64,000 nt of DNA from G965205525 sp965205525 (GTDB taxonomy: Bacteria; Pseudomonadota; Gammaproteobacteria; JABABF01), in NCBI GenBank assembly GCA_965205525.1, contig OZ242171.1:992001-1056000 (forward strand). The letters are read 5' to 3'. Shown piece by piece: positions 1 to 8,974 of the stretch. The notes beneath the pieces were generated by a model that was not told where the DNA came from, did not search any database, and worked only from the letters and a program-made list of their open reading frames with translations. Within the stretch, counting starts at the first letter, position 1; each line of letters starts with the position of its first letter. A program made the translations under genes and the position numbers.

Positions 1-2430
1 CAACAGGGTGCCGCCATCGTCCACCAGCATGATCCCGTCCCCCGGGGCCACCTGCACCACGCCCACCATTTGGCTTCCCTCCCCCACCAGCTTGATGGCG
101 ATTACGCCCTGTCCGCCGCGCCCCTTGACCGAAAAATCTTCAGCCCGCATACGCTTGCCGTGGCCGCTGTCCCCGGCACAGACAATCATGGCATCCGGGC
201 GCGGCACGATCAGCCCGGCAACCCGCTGGCCTTTCTTCAGGCGCATGCCCCGCACGCCCCGGGAGACGCGTCCCGTCTTGCGCACCTTCGATTCATGAAA
301 GCGAATGCACCGGCCATCGGTGCTAAACAGCATGACATCGGCATTGCCGTCGGTTATTTCCACACCCACCAAGTGATCCCCTTCATCCAATCTCACCGCG
401 ATCACGCCGGATTTAAGAGGTCTGGAGAAGCGGCTAAGGGGGGTTTTCTTGATCGTGCCTTTAGCGGTGGCCATCAGTGCATAGCGATCTTCCCCATATC
501 CCCGAAGGGGCAGAACAGCGGTTACCTTCTCCCCTTCCTTCATGTTCAGCAGATTCACCAGAGGCCGCCCCAAGGTGCCCTTGCCCGACATCGGGATGCG
601 GTACACCTTGAGCCAGTACACTTGTCCCAAGTTGCTAAAGCACAGCAGGGTGTCGTGGCTTCTGGCGACTATCAGTTGGCGGATAAAGTCCTCCCCCTTG
701 ATGCGCACCGCCCTGGCCCCGGTGCCGCCCCGATTTTGGGAGCGGAAGATATCCGGGGACTGGGCGATCGCGTAGCCACTGTGGGTCAGGACCACAAAGC
801 GCTCTTCATCGGGAATGAGATCTTCATCTTCCAGGTCCTGGGCGGCCTCCCTTATCTCGGAGCGGCGCTCGTCCTCGTAGTGCTGGAGTATCTGCAAAAG
901 CTCCTCCCGGAGCACTTCCTGCAGGCGTCCAGGATTAGAAAGAATATCAAGATAGCCCTCTATTTCATTGACTTTCAAATCATATTCTTCCTTTATTTTG
1001 TCCTGTTCTAAGCCGGTGAGGCGATTCAGGCGCAGCTCCAATATGGCCTTGGCCTGGGCTGGAGAGAGCCGGTATTTGGCATCCTCTCCCTCCCCGTGAA
1101 GGCCGAATTCCGCCTCCAGATCCTCGGGGCGGCTGCTGTTGGCATCCGCCTTTTGCAGGAGGTCGAGCAGTGCATCCCCCAAGCGCCAGCTCCGGGCTAT
1201 CAGCGCCTCCCGGGCCTCTTCGGGAGAGGCGGCGGAGCGGATCAGAGCGACTATTTCGTCAATGCAGGCAGAGGCCACCGAAAGCCCCTCAAGGATGTGG
1301 GCCCGCTCCCGGGCGCGGCGCAGCAAAAACAGGCTGCGCCGGGTGATCACTTCCCTGCGGTGTCCGAGGAAGGCATCCAAAAGCTCCTTCAGGTTGAGAG
1401 TGCGGGGCCGCCCCCCCTCTAAGGCCACCATATTGATGCCAAAAACATTCTGCAAAGGGGTGTGGGCATACAGGTTATTCAGCACCACATCTCCCTGGTG
1501 GCCCTTCCCCAGCTCCACTACTACGCGGATGCCGTCCCGGTCGGATTCGTCCCGCAGCGCTTTGATACCCTCTAGTTTTTTATCCTTCACCAGCTCGGCA
1601 ATGCGCTCTACCAGGCGGGCCTTGTTTACTTGGAAAGGCAGCTCGGTAATGATGATGGTCTCCCGCTCGCTGTCCTCGTCCCGCAGAATTTCCGCCCGCC
1701 CCCGGACATAGATCCGTCCTCGTCCGGTGCGATAGGCCTGAATGATGCCGGCCCGGCCATTGATGATGCCCCCGGTGGGAAAGTCCGGTCCCGGCAGATA
1801 CTCCAGCAGACCATCCACGTCTAGATCGGGCTTGTCTAAGAGCGCCAGGCAGGCGGCGATGACTTCTTTGATGTTGTGGGGTGGAATATTGGTGGCCATG
1901 CCCACGGCGATGCCGGAGGAGCCATTCACCAGGAGATTGGGCACCCGGGTCGGCAGCACGTCCGGAATGAACTCGGTGCCGTCGTAATTGGGGCTGAAAT
2001 CCACAGTATCCCGCTCAATGTCCAGCAGCAGGTGGTGGGCCATGCGTGTCATGCGGATCTCTGTATAGCGCATGGCCGCCGGGGAATCACCATCCACCGA
2101 ACCGAAGTTGCCCTGGCCGTCCACTAGCAGGTAGCGCAGGGAAAAGGGCTGTGCCATCCGCACGATAGTGTCATAGACAGCAGAATCTCCGTGGGGGTGG
2201 TACTTGCCGATGACATCGCCCACTATCCGCGCCGATTTCTTGTAAGGCTTGTTCCACTCGTTGCCGAGTTCGCGCATGGCATACAGCACACGGCGATGCA
2301 CCGGCTTCAGCCCATCGCGCACATCCGGCAGGGCGCGCCCGACGATTACGCTCATGGCGTAATCCAAGTAGGACTGCTTTAGTTCATCCTCCAGATTGAC
2401 GGTTTGTATTCCTTTTGTGAAATCGCCCAC
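1..2430 (-). CDS. gyrA: DNA gyrase subunit A, 3' end outside window
   Basis: Catalytic A subunit of the type II topoisomerase that introduces negative supercoils. The reverse-strand frame reads through the window edge without a stop, about 810 codons, so only the last part of the C-terminal beta-propeller is missing. Visible landmarks: the AMSVIVGRALPD segment near the N terminus, the quinolone-resistance region HPHGDSAVYDT with the wild-type Ser and Asp, the catalytic Tyr in AMRYTE, and a GyrA box at about 721-760 that reads QNRGGTG rather than the usual QRRGGKG. The start is taken as GTG at 2430 because GGAAG lies five bases upstream; a TTG four codons further upstream is the alternative and no in-frame ATG precedes the conserved region. 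The gene stands alone, with about 500 bp of weakly coding DNA upstream. Confidence 0.97.
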   Translation of the reverse strand, partial: MGDFTKGIQTVNLEDELKQSYLDYAMSVIVGRALPDVRDGLKPVHRRVLYAMRELGNEWNKPYKKSARIVGDVIGKYHPHGDSAVYDTIVRMAQPFSLRYLLVDGQGNFGSVDGDSPAAMRYTEIRMTRMAHHLLLDIERDTVDFSPNYDGTEFIPDVLPTRVPNLLVNGSSGIAVGMATNIPPHNIKEVIAACLALLDKPDLDVDGLLEYLPGPDFPTGGIINGRAGIIQAYRTGRGRIYVRGRAEILRDEDSERETIIITELPFQVNKARLVERIAELVKDKKLEGIKALRDESDRDGIRVVVELGKGHQGDVVLNNLYAHTPLQNVFGINMVALEGGRPRTLNLKELLDAFLGHRREVITRRSLFLLRRARERAHILEGLSVASACIDEIVALIRSAASPEEAREALIARSWRLGDALLDLLQKADANSSRPEDLEAEFGLHGEGEDAKYRLSPAQAKAILELRLNRLTGLEQDKIKEEYDLKVNEIEGYLDILSNPGRLQEVLREELLQILQHYEDERRSEIREAAQDLEDEDLIPDEERFVVLTHSGYAIAQSPDIFRSQNRGGTGARAVRIKGEDFIRQLIVARSHDTLLCFSNLGQVYWLKVYRIPMSGKGTLGRPLVNLLNMKEGEKVTAVLPLRGYGEDRYALMATAKGTIKKTPLSRFSRPLKSGVIAVRLDEGDHLVGVEITDGNADVMLFSTDGRCIRFHESKVRKTGRVSRGVRGMRLKKGQRVAGLIVPRPDAMIVCAGDSGHGKRMRAEDFSVKGRGGQGVIAIKLVGEGSQMVGVVQVAPGDGIMLVDDGGTLL

Positions 2431-2813
2431 AGAATCTTCCAAAACAGCTTGGGGAGGGCGAGAGCTGACGCCGATGCGGCAATGGAACCGATAGCGAAAA
2501 CATGCCCTTGAATAAGGCCGAATTCTAACACAGAGCAGGCTTTTCTGCCCTCCCTCGGCCGGGCTGATAGGATTTTCCCCGCGGATCTTTCCAGCAGCAG
2601 TCGCCGCCTGTTCGGCTAGCCTGGCACCCGCCCGATGCCTGGCCCCAGACTGGCATGCCGACCTCCCCAGCCGCCTGCTCCAATAGCTGATCTCCCGATC
2701 AATCTTCTACTCACCCAAGCCCAATTCCTGCTCCCCATGACGATCTCCCACCACGACAGCAATCACCTCGCCTGTCTTCAGCAGCCTGTGCTGCCAGGGG
2801 AGAAAATTTTGCA

Positions 2814-2921
2814 GTGCCTCCCACGCGACGAGAGTTTGAACAGCAAGACCAAAAATACGACTGGGAATGTCGTGCAATTATTGAAAGCTGGAAAACTTGG
2901 AAAAGGTTTCTAAACCTGTAA
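2814..2921 (+). pseudogene. Possible 3' remnant of an unrecognised gene
   Basis: A short frame ending at TAA 2919-2921 encodes a protein-like tail (REFEQQDQKYDWECRAII, then a Trp/Lys-rich end) in AT-richer DNA than its surroundings. Open reading continues upstream to about 2735 but becomes GC-rich and low in quality, and there is no convincing start; GTG 2814 is only a lower bound. It ends 13 bp before the small gene at 2935 and shares its composition. I do not recognise the family. The rest of 2431-2813 holds no gene I can support. Confidence 0.25.
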
Positions 2922-2934
2922 AATAGAAAGTAGC

Positions 2935-3234
2935 ATGAAACTAAAGCTGAAAATAAAAGGACAGGCTGTGATGGTGGAAGTTGTAATTGGAGATGGATTA
3001 GAGATAGGAAAGTATGAAGGTCCAAAGAAGTTGCGCGGTATGGTGTGGTACATGCTTTTGACTGCATCTGAAGCACCGTCAGTATCAGTATTGAATGATT
3101 GGCGGTGGCATTACGATGCATTGATCGAGCAATTGGAAAAATACAAAACAAAATACAAAAAAGAAATCAACATGGAATATGAAGTTATCGACAAGCCTGA
3201 TTTGAGTCCGCCCCCGCCGGGCAGGATAAATTAA
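2935..3234 (+). CDS. Small hypothetical protein (99 aa)
   Basis: Unrecognised. A Lys/Glu-rich 99-residue protein with alternating beta-like segments at residues 1-35 (KLKLKIKG, VMVEVVIGDGLEIG), an amphipathic helix around residues 50-80 (WHYDALIEQLEKYKTKYKK) and a proline-rich tail PPPPG. The ATG at 2935 has a weak GAAAG ribosome-binding site. AT-rich codon use differs from gyrA and from the downstream genes and suggests acquired DNA. It stands alone between gyrA and the M48 protease gene, transcribed opposite to both. It could be an orphan remnant; coding status rests on codon composition and sensible amino-acid use only. Confidence 0.45.
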   Translation: MKLKLKIKGQAVMVEVVIGDGLEIGKYEGPKKLRGMVWYMLLTASEAPSVSVLNDWRWHYDALIEQLEKYKTKYKKEINMEYEVIDKPDLSPPPPGRIN

Positions 3235-3363
3235 ATTCTGCTTGACAAATTTATTCCGGCAATTCTAACTGCCGCCATGTTCTTCGCACCGGCAAGATAG
3301 ACCATGGCATAACTTTGAGCGGCTGGCAGCGGTGCTCACTTTTCCCCTTGCGGTTCTTTTTCC

Positions 3364-4434
3364 TTATTTACGCAATTCGGGCAGCAGCGGCTCTCCCCGT
3401 GCGAGCTTGCCCTGGATTTCCTCCACCGCTTTGCCGATGGCTAAATAGCGTGCCGGGGTTACGGGATGTGTGCTGGAATGACTGATACTGCCGGGGTTCT
3501 CCACCGCCATCCGTCGCCAGAAATTCCCCACTCCCTCAATCTCCACGCCGGCCCGGGCCATCAGGTACAGGCCGACATAGTCCGCTTCCGCTTCAAAATC
3601 AGCAGAGTAGCTCTCTGCGCCCATCTGATAAAAAGCCCCGGAGGTATTTACACCGAAACCGGCGAAGAGAAAATCCAAAAAAAGCCCCCCCGCTGCATTC
3701 GTCTTTTTGGCATTTATGTGACGCATTAAATTATGGGCCAGCTCATGGGAGACGACAAGGGCCAGCTCCTGCTCGCTGGCGGCAAAGCGCATCATACCGC
3801 TGGTCACGATCACCTGCTTGCCGTCAGCATAGGCATTTACCTCATTATTGTTGACAAAGCCGACAGGAAAATTGCAGATCAGCTTCGGCTTTGGAATTGA
3901 AACCCTCAGTTCTTCAGTGCCTCGCAGAATACGGAGATCGGCTGCGCTGTCTTTGCGAGCATATTTCCCTAGCATCTTAGTCGCCCGAACGTCTGCTTTT
4001 TCTCCGACGGGAGCTTTGTTGCCATTGATTGCCAAGAGGATGTCCCCGACTTCAAGGCCGGCCCTTTGCGCTGGAAGTCCCGGTGTGATCCAAGCAATCC
4101 AGAGGCGCTCATCCAGGCCATATTCTGCCTCTGCCGCAGCGCGGAAACCCTTGCTATAGGTGAAGAAGTTATGGATGTGAAACCCATACCGTCGGCGCAT
4201 TCGCCTCTCGCACAAGGGGCCCGCCTGCACCAGTATCGGAGTGCTTATTTCATCTATGCGCTGAAAGCGCTTTTGCGATAGCCGCAATGTCAATCGCTGC
4301 TGCTTGAGGGTCTCCTCTAAAAGATCCTTCTGGTTCAGAACAGCCTGCTGCGTGGTCGGTGTCGCACAGCCGCTGAGAAAAAGCGCTGCTGTGATTGCCA
4401 TCGCCAGGAGTCTTGCAGGTTCTTGTATCCGCAT
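3364..4434 (-). CDS. M48 family metalloprotease lipoprotein with PDZ domain
   Basis: Predicted zinc endopeptidase of peptidase family M48, anchored to the periplasmic face of a membrane. The N terminus is a lipoprotein signal with lipobox FLSGC (Cys23). Residues about 110-180 form a PDZ-like domain (WITPGLPAQRAGLEVGDILL). The zinc motif HELAH is at residues 230-234 and a downstream EAEAD segment supplies the third ligand. The 356-residue length suits the lipoprotein M48 group that acts in envelope quality control. The gene is 61 bp downstream of the carboxylase subunit gene on the same strand, so it may be the last gene of that transcription unit. The substrate cannot be told from sequence. 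Confidence 0.88.
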   Translation of the reverse strand: MRIQEPARLLAMAITAALFLSGCATPTTQQAVLNQKDLLEETLKQQRLTLRLSQKRFQRIDEISTPILVQAGPLCERRMRRRYGFHIHNFFTYSKGFRAAAEAEYGLDERLWIAWITPGLPAQRAGLEVGDILLAINGNKAPVGEKADVRATKMLGKYARKDSAADLRILRGTEELRVSIPKPKLICNFPVGFVNNNEVNAYADGKQVIVTSGMMRFAASEQELALVVSHELAHNLMRHINAKKTNAAGGLFLDFLFAGFGVNTSGAFYQMGAESYSADFEAEADYVGLYLMARAGVEIEGVGNFWRRMAVENPGSISHSSTHPVTPARYLAIGKAVEEIQGKLARGEPLLPELRK

Positions 4435-4495
4435 GGTATTTTCTTTTGGTTTTCTGTCCGTCAGGATATTTTTGCCCAGCTTGGCACCGAGGCTC

Positions 4496-7315
4496 CTAGA
4501 TGCCTAATTTCTTCAGGCAAAACTCGGTGTATTTCTTGTGCTCAGCATCTCGCTCTTCCTCCGACACAACCTGCACCTCCAGATCCGGTCGCATGCGAAA
4601 CAGGGGCTGGCCCTTCTTGATGACGGCACCGTCTTCCGGTGTCATGATTTCCTCCACGGTGCCGGCAAAGGGCGCGTACACCTTGTTGAACATCTTCATC
4701 ACTTCCACGACATACAGCAGATCGCCTGCCTCTACATGCTGACCGGGATTCACCAAGGGGGGCAGATGGGGCGCCTCCCGCAGGTAGAACATACCGCTGC
4801 TCTCGGCCACCACATCGCCTCCCTGCATCTCGGGCGGTGGTGACAGCACCTGGCGCATCTCCTCCTGGAAAGCCTTGTCGGCAAAGCGCGCGGGCACTTC
4901 CACCTTTAGGTCCGGGCGCACTTTCAGCCCGTAAAAGCCCGTCAGCTGTCCCAAAAGCGGCAGCAGGGAAAGCATTTCGGTGCCGCATTGAAAGCCCGCG
5001 TGGGCGGCACGACTGCGCTCCCACAGAGACTTGCCAAAGCCCCGGGGGGTCTCTGCCCGGGCCAGACGCTGGCTGAGGGTGGTGAAATCTTCTGTTTTGA
5101 TCCGCTCCTGCAACTCCCGATAAAAGTTTAACCCTCTCTCCAGGAGCTCTTGGTCATGGGCCCATATCTGCTCGGATGCGGCGGCTTCCGGCACCCCCTT
5201 CATGCCTAAGAAAAAATAAAGGTTATCAATGATTTCAATGGGGTTCTTCAGCGTATTTATGCGATTTCTATGCCAGTGAAAAAAGTGCTGGCTGCGGCTC
5301 TGCCAGCCAGAGAGCAGGTGTGGGTGCTGCAGCAGCTTAGCCAGGGGGCGAAGGATGAGAATACGCTTGGCCGCCAGGCTCTCCTCCCAATCCGCTCCCT
5401 GTGTCCCTGCCCTCCTGCCGTAAAACTCGCAAAGACGCCCCCAAGCGTGCTCCAGGTCCAATTTCCGGGCTTCCCGGTATAAAAGCCCTGCCATCGCCAG
5501 GTAGCACTGTACAAAGCGGGTGTCAGGCTGTGCATTCGGATCTTGGGCGAGAATCCAGGCGAGAATGCCCCGGTGGAAATCTAAGTTGGTGGCAAGGTCA
5601 TCGCCCCGCAGTCTGCTCTCCTGCAAGACCCGGGCGAGGTTTTCTAGACTGGCAGCACGGCTCTCCCCGGTTGCCAGCAGCAGCGCGATATTGCTGTCGT
5701 AGGCCCCGGTTAAGCGATAGCACATAAAGGTGCCGGTGTCTGGGTTGCGCAGGCAGATACCCTGATCATCGCGGATTTCCCCGGCCACCGGGTCAGACCA
5801 GTATTCAATGATGCCGCCGGCATGGGGTGCCAAGGCATCGTCGGTCGCATTCAGGCGCGCTTCGGCAGCGGCGGCCTCTGCGCGCACCCTCTGGGGCGGC
5901 GGCAGAAGAGCCCCGTGCACTGCCAGAAGAACCATGACTTCAATGATGGAGTGGATAACAAAGGAATCACTCGGCTCCTGCGGGTTCTCAAAAGAAAGCC
6001 CGTAGCACAGCTCTGTCACCCGGTGTTCCACCTGCACCCGGGTATTCATCTCCATGAAAAAATGCCTTTTCGCATCTACGATGCACTCAAAAGTAGACAC
6101 CGAGTTCAAGCCCACAGCGCGGCCAAAGGTCTCTGCTTCCTTCTCCATGCGAGCCAAGTTCTTGCGCTCGCGTCCCAGGGCAGCGGCGGCCTTCTGGCGA
6201 CCGGCGGCCCGCGCCCGCTCTATCTCCTCCGCCAGGCTCTCATCGGTCATGGAGAGCTCCAGCAGTTTCTGCTCGTGCATCTGCACCGAGCAGTCCCGCC
6301 CCCCCAGCGCGATGCACCAGTCGCCGTTGCCGATGAGCTGGATCTCCTGGTGGCGAATCCCCCTGATATCGCTCTCAACCAGAAGGTTCCTGCCAGCGCC
6401 CGGACCGCTGACCCCGGCCTCTAGCAGCACCTCCTGTACCCGGGCGAGCACCGGAGACAACGCTTTTCTCAACTGCTGGCGGGCCGTTCCGGGATAGCTG
6501 GCGGGGGGCTCCAGCACCCGCTGCCCCTTGCCGCCGCCGCCGGACACTGCCTTTAGCCTGAGCGGACGGCTCGGCTCTTTCTCAAACAGAAGGCGGACCT
6601 GCCGCTCTACCTCAAGGCCCAGTTCTTCGTTGCTGAAAAGTTCTATGCCCTGTGCCCCAGCGGCGGCGAGGAGCTGCTCGGCCAGCTCCGTCAGAGGGAT
6701 TTCCCCCGCTCCATTTCGGGCAGCGGGCAGCTTCAGTTTTTTACGCCGCGCCAGGCGACGAAGGGCAGCGCTGTCGGGGTGCTTTGCCAGCAGAGTCAGG
6801 GCCGCTGCGTTGTCTACCCCGGGTATGACGCTGACACCGACGGCCAGCGCCACGCGCTTGGCCTCATCCTTGAAGCCCGCACCCCGCACCACCTGGGCCG
6901 AAGGGCCGATAAAAATAAGGCCCGCCTTTTCCACCGCATTGACCAGCTCCCAGTCCTCGGCCATAAAACCGTAGCCGGCAAAGATGGCATCGTAGTTGTG
7001 CTCTTTGGCGATGGCGATAATTTCGCGAATGCGCACCGCCCTCTCCTGGCCATCGGCGCCGGTGTAGTCCGGCACCCGGTGCGCGCGCCCGGGATCCGGC
7101 AGCTTGCGCAGCTCCGGCGCCAGGGCCGTATCGTAGGCGATGGAATCCTTGTCGGACAGGAGGATGCCGTAGCGATGAATGCCCATCTCGTCAAAGATAT
7201 CCATCGCCTCCTTGCGCACCGGCCCCCGGCAGATGATGAGGGGACGCAAATCCTCGCAGGAAAAGCCCCGCACCCAGGCGGAGCGATGCATGGAAAGCCG
7301 CCGATTTTTTGCCAT
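4496..7315 (-). CDS. Biotin-dependent acyl-CoA carboxylase, biotin carboxylase + BCCP subunit
   Basis: ATP-dependent carboxylation of biotin, which passes the carboxyl group to the partner carboxyltransferase. Residues about 25-170 are the N-terminal carboxylase domain; the ATP-grasp glycine loop SGGGGKGQRV lies near 258-267; the catalytic EMNTRVQVEH segment lies near 422-431; the C terminus is a biotinyl domain with EVMKM, modified Lys about 874. Unusual: about 65 extra residues sit between the VIPGVD segment and the glycine loop, where AccC-type enzymes have a short linker, and there is a long region (about 600-800) between the domains. The start ATG overlaps the stop of the carboxyltransferase gene by one base (TAATG). 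The substrate (acetyl-, propionyl- or a branched acyl-CoA) is not decided by sequence; canonical accA/accD-type genes are not in this window. Confidence 0.9.
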   Translation of the reverse strand: MAKNRRLSMHRSAWVRGFSCEDLRPLIICRGPVRKEAMDIFDEMGIHRYGILLSDKDSIAYDTALAPELRKLPDPGRAHRVPDYTGADGQERAVRIREIIAIAKEHNYDAIFAGYGFMAEDWELVNAVEKAGLIFIGPSAQVVRGAGFKDEAKRVALAVGVSVIPGVDNAAALTLLAKHPDSAALRRLARRKKLKLPAARNGAGEIPLTELAEQLLAAAGAQGIELFSNEELGLEVERQVRLLFEKEPSRPLRLKAVSGGGGKGQRVLEPPASYPGTARQQLRKALSPVLARVQEVLLEAGVSGPGAGRNLLVESDIRGIRHQEIQLIGNGDWCIALGGRDCSVQMHEQKLLELSMTDESLAEEIERARAAGRQKAAAALGRERKNLARMEKEAETFGRAVGLNSVSTFECIVDAKRHFFMEMNTRVQVEHRVTELCYGLSFENPQEPSDSFVIHSIIEVMVLLAVHGALLPPPQRVRAEAAAAEARLNATDDALAPHAGGIIEYWSDPVAGEIRDDQGICLRNPDTGTFMCYRLTGAYDSNIALLLATGESRAASLENLARVLQESRLRGDDLATNLDFHRGILAWILAQDPNAQPDTRFVQCYLAMAGLLYREARKLDLEHAWGRLCEFYGRRAGTQGADWEESLAAKRILILRPLAKLLQHPHLLSGWQSRSQHFFHWHRNRINTLKNPIEIIDNLYFFLGMKGVPEAAASEQIWAHDQELLERGLNFYRELQERIKTEDFTTLSQRLARAETPRGFGKSLWERSRAAHAGFQCGTEMLSLLPLLGQLTGFYGLKVRPDLKVEVPARFADKAFQEEMRQVLSPPPEMQGGDVVAESSGMFYLREAPHLPPLVNPGQHVEAGDLLYVVEVMKMFNKVYAPFAGTVEEIMTPEDGAVIKKGQPLFRMRPDLEVQVVSEEERDAEHKKYTEFCLKKLGI

Positions 7316-8967
7316 CAGTAAAACTCTCTCTGCACACCCTGCATCGGCTGCGGCTGGTAACGCTGCATGTGGAAATGCAAATTCTCCGCCAGCACCCGGC
7401 GCAGATCTTTGGGCATGATGATCTCGGAGATTGAGCCAAGCGCCAGCGCCTCGTCAGGGTTCATCAGCTCCCGCTCGTAACGCTCGACCAAGGCTGCTTC
7501 CTGCTCTGCCAGCCAGGCCCGGGCAGCAGCCTCCCCTTCCTGCCGACTCCGCTTGCGGGCAGCCGCCCGAGCACCCCGCAGCTCTTTCTTGTAGACAAAT
7601 TCCACTCCTGCCGCGCCCATCACCGCCACCCGGGTGCTGGGCAGACCGAGCACCAGATCAGCACCGGTAATGATGTTGTTGAAGGAGGCATAGGCGCCGC
7701 CGAAGGCATTGCGGACAATGACTAAAAAGCGCGGCGTGCGCAGGTCAATAATGGCATCCAGCATGGCGCGTCCCGCCTGCACAATGCCGCCGCTTTCCTG
7801 CTCTTGACCCGGCAGAAAGCCGGTGGTGTCTTCCAGAAAAATAACCGGGATGTTGTACAGGTTGCAAAAGCGGATAAACCGCGTATTTTTGTAGGCAGCG
7901 CCAAGATCAATCTGGCCGGAGGCCACAGCACTGTTGTTGGCGACAAAGCCGACCGCATATCCCCCCATGCGCCCGAAGGCGGTAATGGTGTTCCGGGCCC
8001 GCTCCGGCTGCACTTCAAAATAATCGCCGTAATCGCAGATCTGCTGCAGCAGGATGCCAATATCAAAGGGGGTACTGAGACCGGTGGGAGAGGCAAAAGC
8101 CTTCCGCAGCAGAATATCCACGCCCTCGCAGGGGCGGTCCACAGGATCGGAGGTGGCATGGCGATGCACCGCGCAGGCGCTGCTGTCGGGCAGGAAGTCC
8201 AGCAGGCGGCGCACCAGGCGCAGTGCCGCTGCCTCATCCTCCACGACGAAATCAGCGACACCGCTTCGGCTGTGCACACCGGGGCCGCCCAGCTCATCCG
8301 GGCTCACCTCTTCGCCGAGGACAGATTTGACCACGGCGGGACCGGTCAGCCCGAAGAAGGTATTCTGCGGCTGCACCAGGAAGCTGCCCTGGCGGGGCAG
8401 GTAGGAGCCGCCGCCGGCATTGAAGCCGAACATGCACATAATGCTCGGCACTACCCCGCTGATCTTGCGCAGAGCCGTAAAAGCTTCGGCGTAACCGTCC
8501 AGCCCGCCGACCCCGGCCGGCACATAGGCCCCGGCGCTGTCATTGATGCCGATGACCGGAATGCCAAGCTTGCCTGCCAGCTCAAACAGGCGCGCCAGCT
8601 TGCGCCCGTTGGCGGCGTTCATGGAGCCGGCGCGCACCGTGAAATCATGACCGTAGAAAGCGACTTTGCGTCCGTCAATTTCTAAGATTGCAGTAACCAG
8701 GGAAGCTCCGTCCAGATCTGCTCCCCAGTTGCGGTACAGGATCTCCGCCGGCTTGTCGCTCAGCAGCAAAATACGCTCCCACACGGTCATCCGCCCCTTG
8801 CTGTGCTGACGGCGCACGGCTTCTTTGCCGCCGGCCTGCATCGGACGGCGATTGAGCTCCCGGGCTCGTTCCAGCAGCTGCTCGTGCCGGTCCTGCCCGC
8901 CCCGCTTTTGGGGGCGGGGGGCAAAGGGGTTTTTCAGCGAGGGCGAGATTCGTTTGGAAGTGTTCAT
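7315..8967 (-). CDS. Acyl-CoA carboxylase, carboxyltransferase subunit
   Basis: Transfers carboxyl from carboxybiotin to an acyl-CoA. At 550 residues it has both crotonase-like halves fused, as in propionyl-/methylcrotonyl-CoA carboxylase beta subunits. Landmarks: INDSAGAYVPAG and FNAGGGSYLP in the N-terminal half, and LEDTTGFLPGQEQESGGIV and NAFGGAYASF in the C-terminal half, which form the two oxyanion-hole regions. The N terminus is basic and disordered (about 30 residues). The start ATG at 8967 is seven bases downstream of the RND pump stop and the stop overlaps the next start, so carboxylase and pump genes look co-transcribed. The exact acyl specificity is not decided. Confidence 0.92.
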   Translation of the reverse strand: MNTSKRISPSLKNPFAPRPQKRGGQDRHEQLLERARELNRRPMQAGGKEAVRRQHSKGRMTVWERILLLSDKPAEILYRNWGADLDGASLVTAILEIDGRKVAFYGHDFTVRAGSMNAANGRKLARLFELAGKLGIPVIGINDSAGAYVPAGVGGLDGYAEAFTALRKISGVVPSIMCMFGFNAGGGSYLPRQGSFLVQPQNTFFGLTGPAVVKSVLGEEVSPDELGGPGVHSRSGVADFVVEDEAAALRLVRRLLDFLPDSSACAVHRHATSDPVDRPCEGVDILLRKAFASPTGLSTPFDIGILLQQICDYGDYFEVQPERARNTITAFGRMGGYAVGFVANNSAVASGQIDLGAAYKNTRFIRFCNLYNIPVIFLEDTTGFLPGQEQESGGIVQAGRAMLDAIIDLRTPRFLVIVRNAFGGAYASFNNIITGADLVLGLPSTRVAVMGAAGVEFVYKKELRGARAAARKRSRQEGEAAARAWLAEQEAALVERYERELMNPDEALALGSISEIIMPKDLRRVLAENLHFHMQRYQPQPMQGVQREFY

Positions 8968-8974
8968 GGAGGCT

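Noticed and set aside
70..1011. Long plus-strand frame over gyrA
   Set aside because: It is the antisense of an unmistakable gyrA frame; its protein is Pro/His/Gln-rich with no motif.
7804..8685. 293-codon plus-strand frame in the carboxyltransferase gene
   Set aside because: Antisense of conserved CT motifs; composition rich in His/Gln/Ala without any domain.
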